A DNA stretch of 50,619 nucleotides from Vreelandella lionensis (GCF_002087295.1 NZ_MWVI01000024.1:1-50619); one strand, 5' to 3'. Counted from the first letter of the stretch, positions 1-9,174 are shown. Notes: a model not told the origin generated them from the letters alone. Made by a program: numbers and translations.

Positions 1-1392
<1,392 letters not shown>

Positions 1393-1428
1393 TGCATAAA
1401 AGCGTTGGAGAAGGCGGAGGGATGAAAA

Positions 1429-2013
1429 ATGGCAGCAGATGGTTCTCAACAAGCTGGCGTTAGGCGGACCGTCATTCGCAGTGTCGCAGCCCTTATTGGC
1501 ATGTTTGCCTTTGCGTTTGCCTTAGTTCCTCTTTACGACGTGTTTTGTCAGGTAACGGGTTTAAACGGAAAGGTCGATACCACGGCAAAAGCTATCATTC
1601 ATGAAGAGGTGGATCAGTCGCGCTTCATTACGGTTCAATTTATTACCCGTGGTAGTGCGGGACTGCCATGGCAAATGAGTGTTGAAACGCGGCAAATGCG
1701 GGTACATCCAGGCCAAACCGCAGAAGTGGATTTTACCTTTACGAATAACAGCCACCAAGAAAGTTGGGGACGCGCTGTGCCTAGCGTATCACCCTCTAGT
1801 GCAACAACGCATTTACGTAAAGTCAGCTGTTTTTGCTTCCAAGAACAGCAGCTACAAGGCGATGAGCGACTAACCATTCCGCTGGTGTTTCAGTTAGCTA
1901 AAGACTTACCTGAAGAAATCAGCACCATTACCTTGGTGTATACCCTATACCCGGTACAGCGCATTGCGCTTAATCCACTCAATAACAATAACGCAGCGGG
2001 GGATAAAATATGA
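1429..2013 (+). CDS. ctaG: Cytochrome c oxidase assembly protein CtaG/Cox11
   Basis: Cox11/CtaG is a copper chaperone that delivers Cu-B to subunit I. It is anchored in the inner membrane by one N-terminal helix with a periplasmic beta-rich domain. The 194-residue product has a hydrophobic segment at about residues 15-35 (LIGMFAFAFALVPLYDVFCQ). It also has the family copper motif CFCF near residue 138 and the preceding AVPSVSP stretch. The start at 1429 is chosen because GGAGGG lies about 8 bases upstream. An ATG at 1422 in another frame opens only a 13-codon ORF. It sits between the subunit I and III genes and overlaps ctaE by four bases (ATGA), so the genes are probably cotranscribed and translationally coupled. 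Confidence 0.95.
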   Translation: MAADGSQQAGVRRTVIRSVAALIGMFAFAFALVPLYDVFCQVTGLNGKVDTTAKAIIHEEVDQSRFITVQFITRGSAGLPWQMSVETRQMRVHPGQTAEVDFTFTNNSHQESWGRAVPSVSPSSATTHLRKVSCFCFQEQQLQGDERLTIPLVFQLAKDLPEEISTITLVYTLYPVQRIALNPLNNNNAAGDKI

Positions 2014-2870
2014 GCGGCGGCAGCTATTTCGTTCCTGCGAATAGCCGGTGGCCTATTTTAGGGTCGCTTGCGCTAGGTGCCATGATGGCCGGTATTGGTA
2101 TCAAGTTAGTTTACAACACCGGGGCGCCATTGTTAGTTATTGGCTTACTAAGCGTTATTTGTGTCATGGGGTTTTGGTTTCGAGACGTCATTCACGAGTC
2201 GATGGGCGGTTTATACGACGCACAAATGGATCGCTCGTTTCGATGGGGAATGGGCTGGTTTATTTTTTCAGAAGTAATGTTTTTTGCCGCTTTTTTTGGC
2301 GCACTGTTTTATGTAAGGACCTTCACAATTCCATGGCTAGGAGGGGAAGGGGCAGAAGGCGTATCTGCTTTGCTATGGCCCGAATTTGTTCCTCAATGGC
2401 CGCTACTCAATCCCCCTGATGCCTCTGTGGCAGGGCCCTCCAGCGTACTTAGCCCCTGGCAGTTGCCCTTAGTGAACACACTGATTTTGGTGACATCAAG
2501 TATCACACTAACGGTTGCCCATGAAGCTCTGAAGCTTGGCTATCGTCAGACCTGTCGTAACTGGCTAGCAGGCACAGTACTGCTGGGCATTTGCTTTATC
2601 CTTATCCAAGGCGTCGAATATTATGAAGCCTATCATCATTACGGTATTACCCTAGAGGCCGGTATTTTTGGGGCTACTTTTTTTATATTGACAGGCTTTC
2701 ATGGTCTCCACGTCATTATTGGTACGCTTATTTTGGCGAGCATGCTGGTAAGAATTATCAAAGGTCACTTTGCTAGCGATCATCACTTTGGTTTTGAGGC
2801 ATCCTGCTGGTATTGGCATTTCGTTGATGTAGTGTGGGTAGGGCTCTTTATCTTTGTTTATGTATTTTAG
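2010..2870 (+). CDS. ctaE: Cytochrome c oxidase subunit III
   Basis: Subunit III of aa3 oxidase is a seven-helix inner-membrane subunit that stabilises the catalytic core. The 286-residue length is typical of the proteobacterial form. Recognisable segments include GMGWFIFSEVMFFAAFFGALFY early on, LNTxILxxSS-like wording (VNTLILVTSSITLTVAHEA), QGVEYYEAYHHYGIT, the GFHGLHVIIGT motif and the C-terminal WYWHFVDVVWVGLFI. Its start overlaps the end of ctaG. It ends four bases from the end of the convergent DUF2909 gene, with no terminator in that gap. No defects are seen. Confidence 0.96.
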   Translation: MSGGSYFVPANSRWPILGSLALGAMMAGIGIKLVYNTGAPLLVIGLLSVICVMGFWFRDVIHESMGGLYDAQMDRSFRWGMGWFIFSEVMFFAAFFGALFYVRTFTIPWLGGEGAEGVSALLWPEFVPQWPLLNPPDASVAGPSSVLSPWQLPLVNTLILVTSSITLTVAHEALKLGYRQTCRNWLAGTVLLGICFILIQGVEYYEAYHHYGITLEAGIFGATFFILTGFHGLHVIIGTLILASMLVRIIKGHFASDHHFGFEASCWYWHFVDVVWVGLFIFVYVF

Positions 2871-2874
2871 TGAG

Positions 2875-3066
2875 TTATCCAAGCTCGCCAGATAAGAAAC
2901 CAAAGAGAAGCAGGGCCATCAACACGCAGGCTAACGCAATGCGCCATTTAAGCGATGTGAGTAACCGCCTGGAGGTGCTTTCGTCATGTAGTAAAAAGCC
3001 TGCACCTGCGGCTAAGCTGGCCACCATTCCTATAAACACTAATGCAATGAGCAGTTTTAACCACAT
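2875..3066 (-). CDS. DUF2909-like twin-transmembrane small protein
   Basis: A 63-residue protein with two hydrophobic helices (about residues 3-26 and 42-60) joined by a short polar loop containing HDESTSRRLL. Size, two-helix layout and position beside cytochrome oxidase genes match the DUF2909 'twin transmembrane' family. That assignment is from memory of the family. The function is unknown, although the location suggests a role with the oxidase. The gene is antisense to its neighbours. Its ATG (complement of 3064-3066) shares two bases with the SURF1 start at 3065, so the two genes begin on the same CATG. An AGAGGG stretch lies about 10 bases upstream on its own strand. Confidence 0.75.
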   Translation of the reverse strand: MWLKLLIALVFIGMVASLAAGAGFLLHDESTSRRLLTSLKWRIALACVLMALLLFGFLSGELG

Positions 3067-3772
3067 GATGAAGCCCTCTTATTTTCCAGCGCGACTATAC
3101 GCATGGTGTGTGTTTTGGAGTGTTGTAGTGGTTTTAGGGTTGCTCCTAGGACTATGGCAGTGGGAAAGGGCCGCTGACAAGCGTGAACTGCTAGCCATTC
3201 GTGATGCAGCGCCAACAGTGGTTGAGCCAATCCAAACACCGGAAGGAGGGGCGCAGGTGCATCTACGTGGCGACTATCTTGAGCAGCATACGCTTTACTT
3301 AGATAACCGTATCGTTAACGGTCGCCTAGGCGTCGCGGTGTTGACACCGATGAAAGACTCCCATGGGCAGCTCTGGTTAGTACAACGTGGTTTTATTGAA
3401 ACAGGTACAAGCCGGGCGTCTCCTTCGGTATTCACCCCTCATGGCACGGTTGAGGTGTCTGGCGAGTGGCAGGCGGAGCAATCGCAAGGGCCGCTTTATA
3501 GAGCCAACCAAGAAGGCGTCAGGCTTCAACAGCTGAGCTTGGCTCCTTGGGAAGAGGCGCTGGGCGTCTTCAGCCATAATGGCTGGCTTCATGCCCAGCA
3601 GGGTGCAGGTGTTTTTACCCCTTGGTGGGAGGCAAATGTGATGCCACCAAGCCGGCATCTTGGCTACGCTTTTCAATGGTGGGGACTGGCGCTGGCAGCG
3701 TTGGTGATCATGCTATTGGGTGGATACCGTCTAGTGAGCGACTTTCGAGAAAGCTACGAAGGAGGGCGTTAA
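3065..3772 (+). CDS. SURF1 family cytochrome oxidase biogenesis protein
   Basis: SURF1/Shy1 proteins assist heme a insertion and assembly of subunit I. The product is about 235 residues, with an N-terminal membrane helix (about 12-34, ending in the family GLWQWERAADKREL wording) and a C-terminal helix that begins with the hallmark RHLGYAFQWWGLA. The segment between them is periplasmic, with LDNRIVNGRLGVAVLTP typical of the family. I use the ATG at 3065; 3047 and 3068 are alternatives. The reading frame is open upstream to 2834, but that stretch is the antisense DUF2909 gene. No strong ribosome site precedes 3065. The next gene starts one base after its stop. Confidence 0.9.
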   Translation: MMKPSYFPARLYAWCVFWSVVVVLGLLLGLWQWERAADKRELLAIRDAAPTVVEPIQTPEGGAQVHLRGDYLEQHTLYLDNRIVNGRLGVAVLTPMKDSHGQLWLVQRGFIETGTSRASPSVFTPHGTVEVSGEWQAEQSQGPLYRANQEGVRLQQLSLAPWEEALGVFSHNGWLHAQQGAGVFTPWWEANVMPPSRHLGYAFQWWGLALAALVIMLLGGYRLVSDFRESYEGGR

Positions 3773-3773
3773 C

Positions 3774-4280
3774 ATGCACCACCGTCGTCCAGTACGTTAC
3801 GCAAGGCTTAAGGTGGGTCTCTTGTTTGCCATTTTTGCCGCTCCTATTGTGACGGCCTGGGGAATGGTGACTTGGAATGTTGGAATTCCTCAGGGCCATA
3901 CTGCCCACGGAAAAGTAACCATAGATGTGCCGCCGCTTGAGGATTGGCCGCTGATGGCTTCCATCACTGCCTCTGAACAATGGACGCTGGTATTAGACTG
4001 CGGCGCAAACTGTGTGCAGCAACAGGATGAACTGTGGCGGTTACACCGTGCATTAGGGCGTGAAGCCACTCGATTAAAGCGATTAAGAGTTGGTGGTGAC
4101 GATGCCACGCTGCCTGGGGAGACGGTGACAGTTTGGCAAAGCGTACCCTCTTGGAGCATTGCGCACAGCGTTTGGTTATTCGACCCCATGGGAAGGCCAG
4201 CACTCGCGTTTACTCAAGAAGCGGCAACCGCCGACATTCTTGATGACATCCGGCACCTATTCAAAGTAAATCCTATTTAG
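3774..4280 (+). CDS. Conserved cytochrome-oxidase-locus protein with CX3C motif (SCO-like)
   Basis: A 168-residue protein with one N-terminal membrane helix (about residues 14-32), so it is probably anchored with a periplasmic domain. A CGANC motif near residue 80 gives a CX3C pair, as in SCO/thioredoxin-like copper proteins. The wording after it (QQQDELWRLHRALGREATRLKRLRV) resembles uncharacterised proteins found between SURF1 and ctaA in pseudomonads. I infer a thioredoxin-fold assembly factor, possibly handling copper or disulfides for Cu-A or Cu-B. No experimentally characterised homologue is recognised. It lies one base after SURF1 and 36 bases before ctaA, so it belongs to the oxidase-assembly operon. 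Confidence 0.75.
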   Translation: MHHRRPVRYARLKVGLLFAIFAAPIVTAWGMVTWNVGIPQGHTAHGKVTIDVPPLEDWPLMASITASEQWTLVLDCGANCVQQQDELWRLHRALGREATRLKRLRVGGDDATLPGETVTVWQSVPSWSIAHSVWLFDPMGRPALAFTQEAATADILDDIRHLFKVNPI

Positions 4281-4316
4281 CTTATGTTCGGCTAGCAATA
4301 GCCGTAAGGAAACTTA

Positions 4317-5384
4317 ATGAAGACCTACCGAGAGTGCCGTCTTCGTTGGCTCATGAGGGTTACGCTGGCGGGAACCCTGTTGACTGCGTTCGTCATATTG
4401 GTAGGCGCATGGACTCGGTTAATGGATGCTGGCCTAGGCTGCCCTGATTGGCCTGGCTGTTATGGGCGCCTAATTGTGCCTGATAGTGAGCATGTTGCCC
4501 TTCGCCATCCAGATGCTCCGTTAGAGCCCTTTAAAGCGTGGGTGGAAATGGCTCACCGATATGTGGCGAGCTTTCTAGGGTTGATAGTACTTAGCGTTCT
4601 TGCGCTGGGTTGGTCGGTACGTAATCAAGCGGGTTATCCATGGCGGTTAAGCATGGTTCTGTTGGCCGTTATTCTGTTACAAGGGGCGTTTGGTGCTTTT
4701 ACTGTGACATTAAAACTATGGCCGCAGGTGGTGACACTTCATTTGCTGGGTGGGTTGAGCGTTTTAATGCTGTTTTTTTGGCTGCATCTTCGCATACGCC
4801 GTTCATGGCGTGGGCAAATAGGGCAGGCTAAAAAGGGTGGCGTACTGTGGTACTTGGCAGGTGGGGTTTTATTGTTGCAGCTTGCACTGGGTGGCTGGGT
4901 CACAAGCAACTATGCCGGTATTGCTTGCCAAGGATTCCCTACCTGTAATTCACAATGGTGGCCAAGCATGGACCTAAGCGAAGGCTTCCACCTAACCCAA
5001 AACGTTGGCCCTAATTATCTCCATGGTCAACTACACGCAGATGCTCGCACCGCTATTCATATGGTCCATCGTATGGGAGCAATGTTGTTGGGTGCCGCTT
5101 TACTAGCGTTATGGTGGCGCTATCGGGGCATCAAAGTAGTCAGCATCGCCTTGAGTCTCGCATTAGGAGCTTATTGCTTACAGGTGGCGCTTGGGGTCGC
5201 TAACGTTCTGCTCTGGCTGCCGCTTGGGTTAGCCTTGTTGCATACGGCAGGGGCTGTATTGCTAGCGCTGAGCATGGGATGGGCGTGGTGGTGCTGGCGG
5301 TACCAAAAGGCGGGGCCGGATACTGTTCTTTGCCCATCAAATGCAAGCAACCTGAAGGCGCATGAATCAGGTTGGTCTACTTGA
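4317..5384 (+). CDS. ctaA: Heme A synthase (Cox15/CtaA)
   Basis: CtaA oxidises the C8 methyl of heme O to the formyl group of heme A, in the inner membrane. The 355-residue product has the family start wording VGAWTRLMDAGLGCPDWPGCYG, with its cysteine pair at about residues 41-47. A WVEMAHRYVAS heme-ligand histidine region follows, then a second pseudo-repeat half with GGWVTSNYAGIACQGFPTC and VHRMGA. Eight hydrophobic segments are visible. AAGGAAAC lies a few bases before the ATG. In many relatives ctaB/cyoE and a full SCO gene follow ctaA. Here a DUF2489 gene follows instead, so heme O synthase must be encoded elsewhere. Confidence 0.94.
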   Translation: MKTYRECRLRWLMRVTLAGTLLTAFVILVGAWTRLMDAGLGCPDWPGCYGRLIVPDSEHVALRHPDAPLEPFKAWVEMAHRYVASFLGLIVLSVLALGWSVRNQAGYPWRLSMVLLAVILLQGAFGAFTVTLKLWPQVVTLHLLGGLSVLMLFFWLHLRIRRSWRGQIGQAKKGGVLWYLAGGVLLLQLALGGWVTSNYAGIACQGFPTCNSQWWPSMDLSEGFHLTQNVGPNYLHGQLHADARTAIHMVHRMGAMLLGAALLALWWRYRGIKVVSIALSLALGAYCLQVALGVANVLLWLPLGLALLHTAGAVLLALSMGWAWWCWRYQKAGPDTVLCPSNASNLKAHESGWST

Positions 5385-5441
5385 GGCAATTAGGTGTACA
5401 ATTCTCGTTAAGCTATTTACTTACTGGGGATAAGGAGCTCT

Positions 5442-5909
5442 ATGAGTTCTACGGTTGCACTTATACTGCTTGCGCTGGCTGTTACGGTCATCGCTGCACT
5501 CGGCGGCTATGCTTTCTTCTTGCGCAAAGAGGTAAAGCGACGCGAGGAATTTCGACTTGACGAAGAGCAGCGCGCTCAGCAAAACAGTCTTGAAAACCTT
5601 GATTATGTGGTGAGTGCGCTCGTCCAAGAGCAGGTTGATATCACCGAAGGTTCGTGGCGCTGTAAGGTGCTGCTTGAAATTGTTGACCCTAGCTTGACGG
5701 AGCGCCCTGAGTTCCGGGCGTTTGCGGATGTATATGAGCGCACTCGCCATTTAAAGACACACTCTGCGCGAAAACAGCTCACGCCTAGGGAAAGAATGCA
5801 GGAAGACAAGGATCGCCTAGCCGTTGAAGACGAAATGCGTCCCGCTGTGCTAGCTGCCGCTGCTGAGGTGCTTAAATGGCGGGCTGAGAGCCCATCTACA
5901 CTTCAATGA
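5442..5909 (+). CDS. DUF2489 domain protein
   Basis: A 155-residue protein with one N-terminal membrane helix (residues about 4-28) followed by a charged, helical cytoplasmic domain. The wording VSALVQEQVDITEGSWRCKVLLEIVDPSL, RPEFRAFADVYERTRHLKTH and LTPRERMQEDKDRLAVEDEMRPAVL matches the uncharacterised DUF2489 family as I remember it. The function is unknown. A strong AAGGAG sits 6 bases before the ATG. It follows ctaA by 57 bases in the same direction and could be the last gene of that transcript or have its own promoter. It is followed by a 247-base gene-free stretch. Confidence 0.7.
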   Translation: MSSTVALILLALAVTVIAALGGYAFFLRKEVKRREEFRLDEEQRAQQNSLENLDYVVSALVQEQVDITEGSWRCKVLLEIVDPSLTERPEFRAFADVYERTRHLKTHSARKQLTPRERMQEDKDRLAVEDEMRPAVLAAAAEVLKWRAESPSTLQ

Positions 5910-6097
5910 AATTTTTTAATGTCAACGATGCCAGCTTTGCTATGCTGGAAGGGCCAGTATTGGCAAGAAGTTGATATATTGGCATTGTTGCCTTCTAACG
6001 CCGAAACGTTAATGATAGGCGCCTTGTTCGGGTTCAGGGGGCGGGTTGTCCTGCCCTTGAAGCAGAACAGCGAAAAATGGATGCTCTCGCGATAAGA

Positions 6098-6140
6098 AGC
6101 ATTGGATAGATTTGGTCGATTGACCAAATCAGCATTGGAT
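6098..6140 (+). promoter_or_regulatory. Leader hairpin flanked by a direct repeat, upstream of the OmpA-type lipoprotein
   Basis: A perfect 9-bp inverted repeat, GATTTGGTC (6109-6117) and GACCAAATC (6122-6130), with a 4-base loop sits directly upstream of the ribosome site AAGAAGGAG (6142-6150). The 10-base direct repeat AGCATTGGAT occurs on both sides, at 6098-6107 and 6131-6140. As RNA this is a stable stem-loop next to the Shine-Dalgarno; as DNA it is a dyad operator candidate. The rest of the gap (5910-6097) holds only weaker dyads such as CCAGC...GCTGG at 5929-5946, and I see no convincing sigma-70 promoter. Confidence 0.55.
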
Positions 6141-6156
6141 CAAGAAGGAGTCTTGC

Positions 6157-7026
6157 ATGAAAAAATCAACGACTGGCTTGCTAATCGGTTCTGCACTTGT
6201 AGTAGGTCTTTCTGGCTGTGCCAGTTCTGCCTCTCAGTCTTCCGGTCAGGCAAGCGCTAGCAGCGATCGTAGCTGGTATCAGCATCCGGCTGTTTGTGGT
6301 TTGGCGGGTGGTCTTATTGGTGGCAGCATTGGCTATGCCACCAGCGGTAGCTCTGATGAAGAGAGCGGTTCTGCCACAGGTGCTGTAGCAGGTGCTGCTA
6401 TTGGTGGTCTGTTGTGTGCAGATCGCACTCCCGAGCCGGTAGCACCGCAGTGCCCGAGCTACGGTGAAGTGCCAGCTGGCGTTGCTGTTGATGCCGAAGG
6501 CTGCCCGCTGGACTCCGACGGTGATGGCGTGCCGGACTACCGTGACCAGTGCCCGGGCACGCCGGCTGGTGTAGAAGTTAACGCCAACGGTTGCCCGCTG
6601 GACTCAGATAACGACGGCGTGCCGGATTACCGTGACCAGTGCCCGAATACCCCGGCAGGCGTTGAAGTAAACGCACTGGGTTGTCCGGAAAGCGTTGTTC
6701 TTCAGGATGTGAACTTTGAGTTCGATTCCGCCCAGCTAACACCGAATGCACAAAATGTTCTTAACGGCGTTGCTGAGCGTCTGGTTAACAACCCAGATGT
6801 ACGTGTGAGCATTGAAGGTCACACCGATTCTCGTGGTTCTGATCAGTACAATAAAGACCTGTCACAGCGTCGTGCTGAGTCTGTTGCTGCTTATTTAGCC
6901 CAGCGCGGTGTAGAAGCTAACCGTATGCGTGCTGTTGGCTATGGCGAAGAGCGTCCGATTGCTACCAACGACACTGACGAAGGTCGTTTCCAGAACCGTC
7001 GTGTAGAATTGGATGAGTGGAAATAA
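6157..7026 (+). CDS. OmpA family lipoprotein with thrombospondin type 3 repeats
   Basis: A 289-residue outer-membrane lipoprotein. The signal peptide ends in lipobox LSGC with the acylated cysteine at residue 21. Next is a glycine-rich segment resembling a glycine zipper (LAGGLIGGSIGYA, AVAGAAIGGLL). Then come calcium-binding TSP3-type repeats (DSDGDGVPDYRDQCP and DSDNDGVPDYRDQCP). The C-terminal OmpA/peptidoglycan-binding domain runs from about residue 185 to the end, with FEFDSAQL, IEGHTDSRGSDQYN and NRRVE. It probably tethers the outer membrane to the cell wall. It is monocistronic, with a strong ribosome site and its own terminator at 7091-7121. Codon choice is strongly biased, which suggests high expression. 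Confidence 0.93.
   Translation: MKKSTTGLLIGSALVVGLSGCASSASQSSGQASASSDRSWYQHPAVCGLAGGLIGGSIGYATSGSSDEESGSATGAVAGAAIGGLLCADRTPEPVAPQCPSYGEVPAGVAVDAEGCPLDSDGDGVPDYRDQCPGTPAGVEVNANGCPLDSDNDGVPDYRDQCPNTPAGVEVNALGCPESVVLQDVNFEFDSAQLTPNAQNVLNGVAERLVNNPDVRVSIEGHTDSRGSDQYNKDLSQRRAESVAAYLAQRGVEANRMRAVGYGEERPIATNDTDEGRFQNRRVELDEWK
6502..6681 (+). repeat. 90-bp tandem repeat (x2) encoding TSP3 modules
   Basis: Two adjacent 90-base units, 6502-6591 and 6592-6681, encode the same 30-residue module beginning CPLDSD and ending in NG or LG. They differ at only a few amino acids (G/N in the calcium loop, G/N before TPAG, N/L near the end). A diverged half-unit precedes them at about 6454-6501 (CPSYGEVPAG). 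This looks like an internal gene duplication, and unit number may vary between strains. Confidence 0.85.
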
Positions 7027-7090
7027 TCCACTTAGCTGAGTCATCAATGGGTAGGGCCAGCATGCTGGTTCGTTAAACCCTTTGACAAAG

Positions 7091-7121
7091 AACGGGAGGC
7101 TTATGCCTCCCGTTTTATTTT
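7091..7121 (+). terminator. Rho-independent terminator after the OmpA-type lipoprotein gene
   Basis: AACGGGAGGC (7091-7100), loop TTAT, GCCTCCCGTT (7105-7114), giving a 10-bp stem followed by a T-rich tail to 7121. It separates the lipoprotein gene from the thrS leader. Confidence 0.9.
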
Positions 7122-7141
7122 ACGCAGTCATAAATTCTGGT

Positions 7142-7231
7142 AGGCTGAGCAGCCTTCAAGATGTGCCCAACACCCCCGACCATTGATAGCGAAATGTGAT
7201 CCTTGGTATGGATCACCACTGCGCTCAAGGA
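7142..7231 (+). promoter_or_regulatory. Putative thrS translational operator (tRNA-Thr mimic) and ribosome site
   Basis: A perfect 7-bp stem, GTGATCC (7196-7202) and GGATCAC (7210-7216), closes a 7-base loop TTGGTAT (7203-7209). The loop carries GGT at the anticodon position (7205-7207). It matches the anticodon loop of tRNA-Thr(GGU), UUGGUAA, except for the last base. A second hairpin, AGGCT/AGCCT with loop GAGC (7142-7155), lies upstream after an unpaired linker of about 40 bases. The Shine-Dalgarno AAGGA is at 7227-7231. This reproduces the known E. coli thrS operator plan: an anticodon-like domain next to the ribosome site, a linker, and an upstream hairpin. In E. coli ThrRS binds its own leader and blocks the ribosome. 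Function here is inferred. Confidence 0.75.
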
Positions 7232-7239
7232 ATACCTGA

Positions 7240-9162
7240 ATGCCTATTGTGACACTGCCCGATGGCAGCCAAAGAACGTTTGAAGCACCACTCTCTATTA
7301 TGCAGCTGGCAGAGTCCATTGGCCCTGGTTTGGCCAAGGCCTGTGTGGCAGGCAAAATTAACGGGGTGCTGGTTGATGCTGCCGATACGATTGAGCAGGA
7401 TGCGGACGTCTCTATTATTACTGCCCGCGATGAAGAAGGTTTGGAAATTATTCGTCACTCGTGTGCTCACTTGATTGGTCACGCGGTGAAACAGCTATAT
7501 CCCGATGCCAAAATGGCCATCGGTCCTGTAATTGATGATGGCTTTTATTACGACATTGACTTTGGCAAATCAGTCACGCCAGACGATATGGAAGCCATTG
7601 AAAAGCGCATGCAGTCGCTCATCGATCATGAGTACGATGTTATTCGTGAATACGTCGGCCGCGACCAAGCGATGGCAACGTTTGAAAAGCGTGATGAGCC
7701 GTATAAGCAAGAGATCATCCGTGATATCCCGGAAGGTGCGACTATCCGCCTTTACCACCACGAAGAGTACACGGACATGTGCCGTGGGCCCCATGTGCCT
7801 AACACAAGACACTTAAAAGCATTTAAGCTGACGAAGCTGGCAGGTGCTTACTGGCGTGGTGACTCCTCCAATCCGATGCTGACGCGCATTTATGGCACGG
7901 CATGGGGCGATAAAAAGCAGTTAAAAGCTTACTTGAAGCGGCTGGAAGAAACTGAGAAGCGAGACCACCGTAAGCTAGCGCGGAAGATGGACTTGTTCCA
8001 CGTTCAAGAAGAAGCGCCGGGGATGGTTTTTTGGCACCCTAACGGTTGGACGATGTATCAGGCGTTAGAAGAGTACATGCGTAAAATTCAACGTGAGCAT
8101 GGCTACCAGGAAATCAAAACGCCGCAAGTAGTGGATTTGTCACTGTGGAAGAAATCAGGCCACTGGGGACATTACAGTGAATTGATGTTCACCACAGAGT
8201 CGGAAAAGCGCGAGTATGCGGTGAAGCCGATGAACTGCCCATGTCACGTGCAGGTCTTTAATCAAGGCCTTAAGAGCTACCGTGACCTTCCGCTACGTTT
8301 GGCCGAATTTGGTAGCTGTCATCGAAATGAACCTTCAGGCTCGCTGCATGGTCTGATGCGGGTTCGTGGGTTTACGCAAGATGATGCCCATATTTTCTGT
8401 ACCGAAAGTCAGATTCAGGCTGAGGCTGAGGCGTTTATTGCTCTAACGCTGCAAGTCTATAAAACGCTCGGTTTTGAAGACGTTGAGCTCAAGCTCTCCA
8501 CCCGTCCCGAAGACTTTCTGGGTGAAGCCGAAATGTGGGATCGGGCAGAGCAGGGCCTTGAGGCCGCGCTGAACGCTACTGGCTTGGCTTGGGATCTGCA
8601 GCCGGGTGAAGGTGCGTTTTATGGGCCGAAAATTGAGTTTGCGCTAAGAGATTGCCTGAATCGTGTTTGGCAGTGTGGTACTCTTCAGCTAGATTTTAAT
8701 TTGCCAGGGCGTTTAGGGGCGCAATACGTCGATGAAGACGGCACGCGTAAAACCCCTGTAATGCTCCATCGTGCTATCCTGGGCTCATTTGAACGATTCC
8801 TGGGTATACTGATTGAGCATTACGCTGGTGCTATGCCACTATGGTTGGCCCCGCAGCAAGCTGTGCTTATGACCATTACCGACGCGCAGCGTGATTATGC
8901 GCTCGATTTGGAGCAGCGGCTGCAAAAAAATGGCTTACGGGTTAAGGCGGACTTGAGGAACGAGAAGATCGGCTTTAAAATCCGTGAGCATACGTTACAG
9001 AAAGTTCCCTATCTCCTTGTGGTGGGAGATAAGGAAGTCGAAGCTGACTCAGTGGCCGTGCGAACTCGCAGCGGCGAAAACCTCGGCACCATGACTGTCG
9101 ATGAATTCATCGAACGTTTTAGTGCAGAGCGAGCAGCCCTGGCGACATCGTCAATTGCCTAA
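7240..9162 (+). CDS. thrS: Threonyl-tRNA synthetase
   Basis: Class II synthetase charging tRNA-Thr in the cytoplasm. The 640-residue length is standard. In order: an N-terminal TGS domain (residues 1-60, [12 protein letters not shown]), an editing domain with the HxxxH-type site ([10 protein letters not shown] near 70-80), a catalytic core with the zinc cysteine in MNCPCH (about 331-336), motif 2 around [28 protein letters not shown], and a C-terminal anticodon-binding domain ([15 protein letters not shown] onward). The start at 7240 is set by AAGGA 8 bases upstream and the family-conserved N-terminus. It heads the classic translation operon. Its leader carries a tRNA-Thr-like hairpin suggesting autogenous translational repression. 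Confidence 0.97.
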   Translation: MPIVTLPDGSQRTFEAPLSIMQLAESIGPGLAKACVAGKINGVLVDAADTIEQDADVSIITARDEEGLEIIRHSCAHLIGHAVKQLYPDAKMAIGPVIDDGFYYDIDFGKSVTPDDMEAIEKRMQSLIDHEYDVIREYVGRDQAMATFEKRDEPYKQEIIRDIPEGATIRLYHHEEYTDMCRGPHVPNTRHLKAFKLTKLAGAYWRGDSSNPMLTRIYGTAWGDKKQLKAYLKRLEETEKRDHRKLARKMDLFHVQEEAPGMVFWHPNGWTMYQALEEYMRKIQREHGYQEIKTPQVVDLSLWKKSGHWGHYSELMFTTESEKREYAVKPMNCPCHVQVFNQGLKSYRDLPLRLAEFGSCHRNEPSGSLHGLMRVRGFTQDDAHIFCTESQIQAEAEAFIALTLQVYKTLGFEDVELKLSTRPEDFLGEAEMWDRAEQGLEAALNATGLAWDLQPGEGAFYGPKIEFALRDCLNRVWQCGTLQLDFNLPGRLGAQYVDEDGTRKTPVMLHRAILGSFERFLGILIEHYAGAMPLWLAPQQAVLMTITDAQRDYALDLEQRLQKNGLRVKADLRNEKIGFKIREHTLQKVPYLLVVGDKEVEADSVAVRTRSGENLGTMTVDEFIERFSAERAALATSSIA

Positions 9163-9174
9163 GGAGACGGAGCG

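Noticed and set aside
1422..1463. Short ORF starting at ATG 1422 before ctaG
   Set aside because: Only 13 codons and it overlaps the ctaG start in another frame; the ribosome site serves 1429 better.
2834..3064. Upstream extension of SURF1 to an ATG at 2834
   Set aside because: It would overlap the end of ctaE and the whole antisense DUF2909 gene, and its translation does not resemble SURF1; the family N-terminus begins near 3065.
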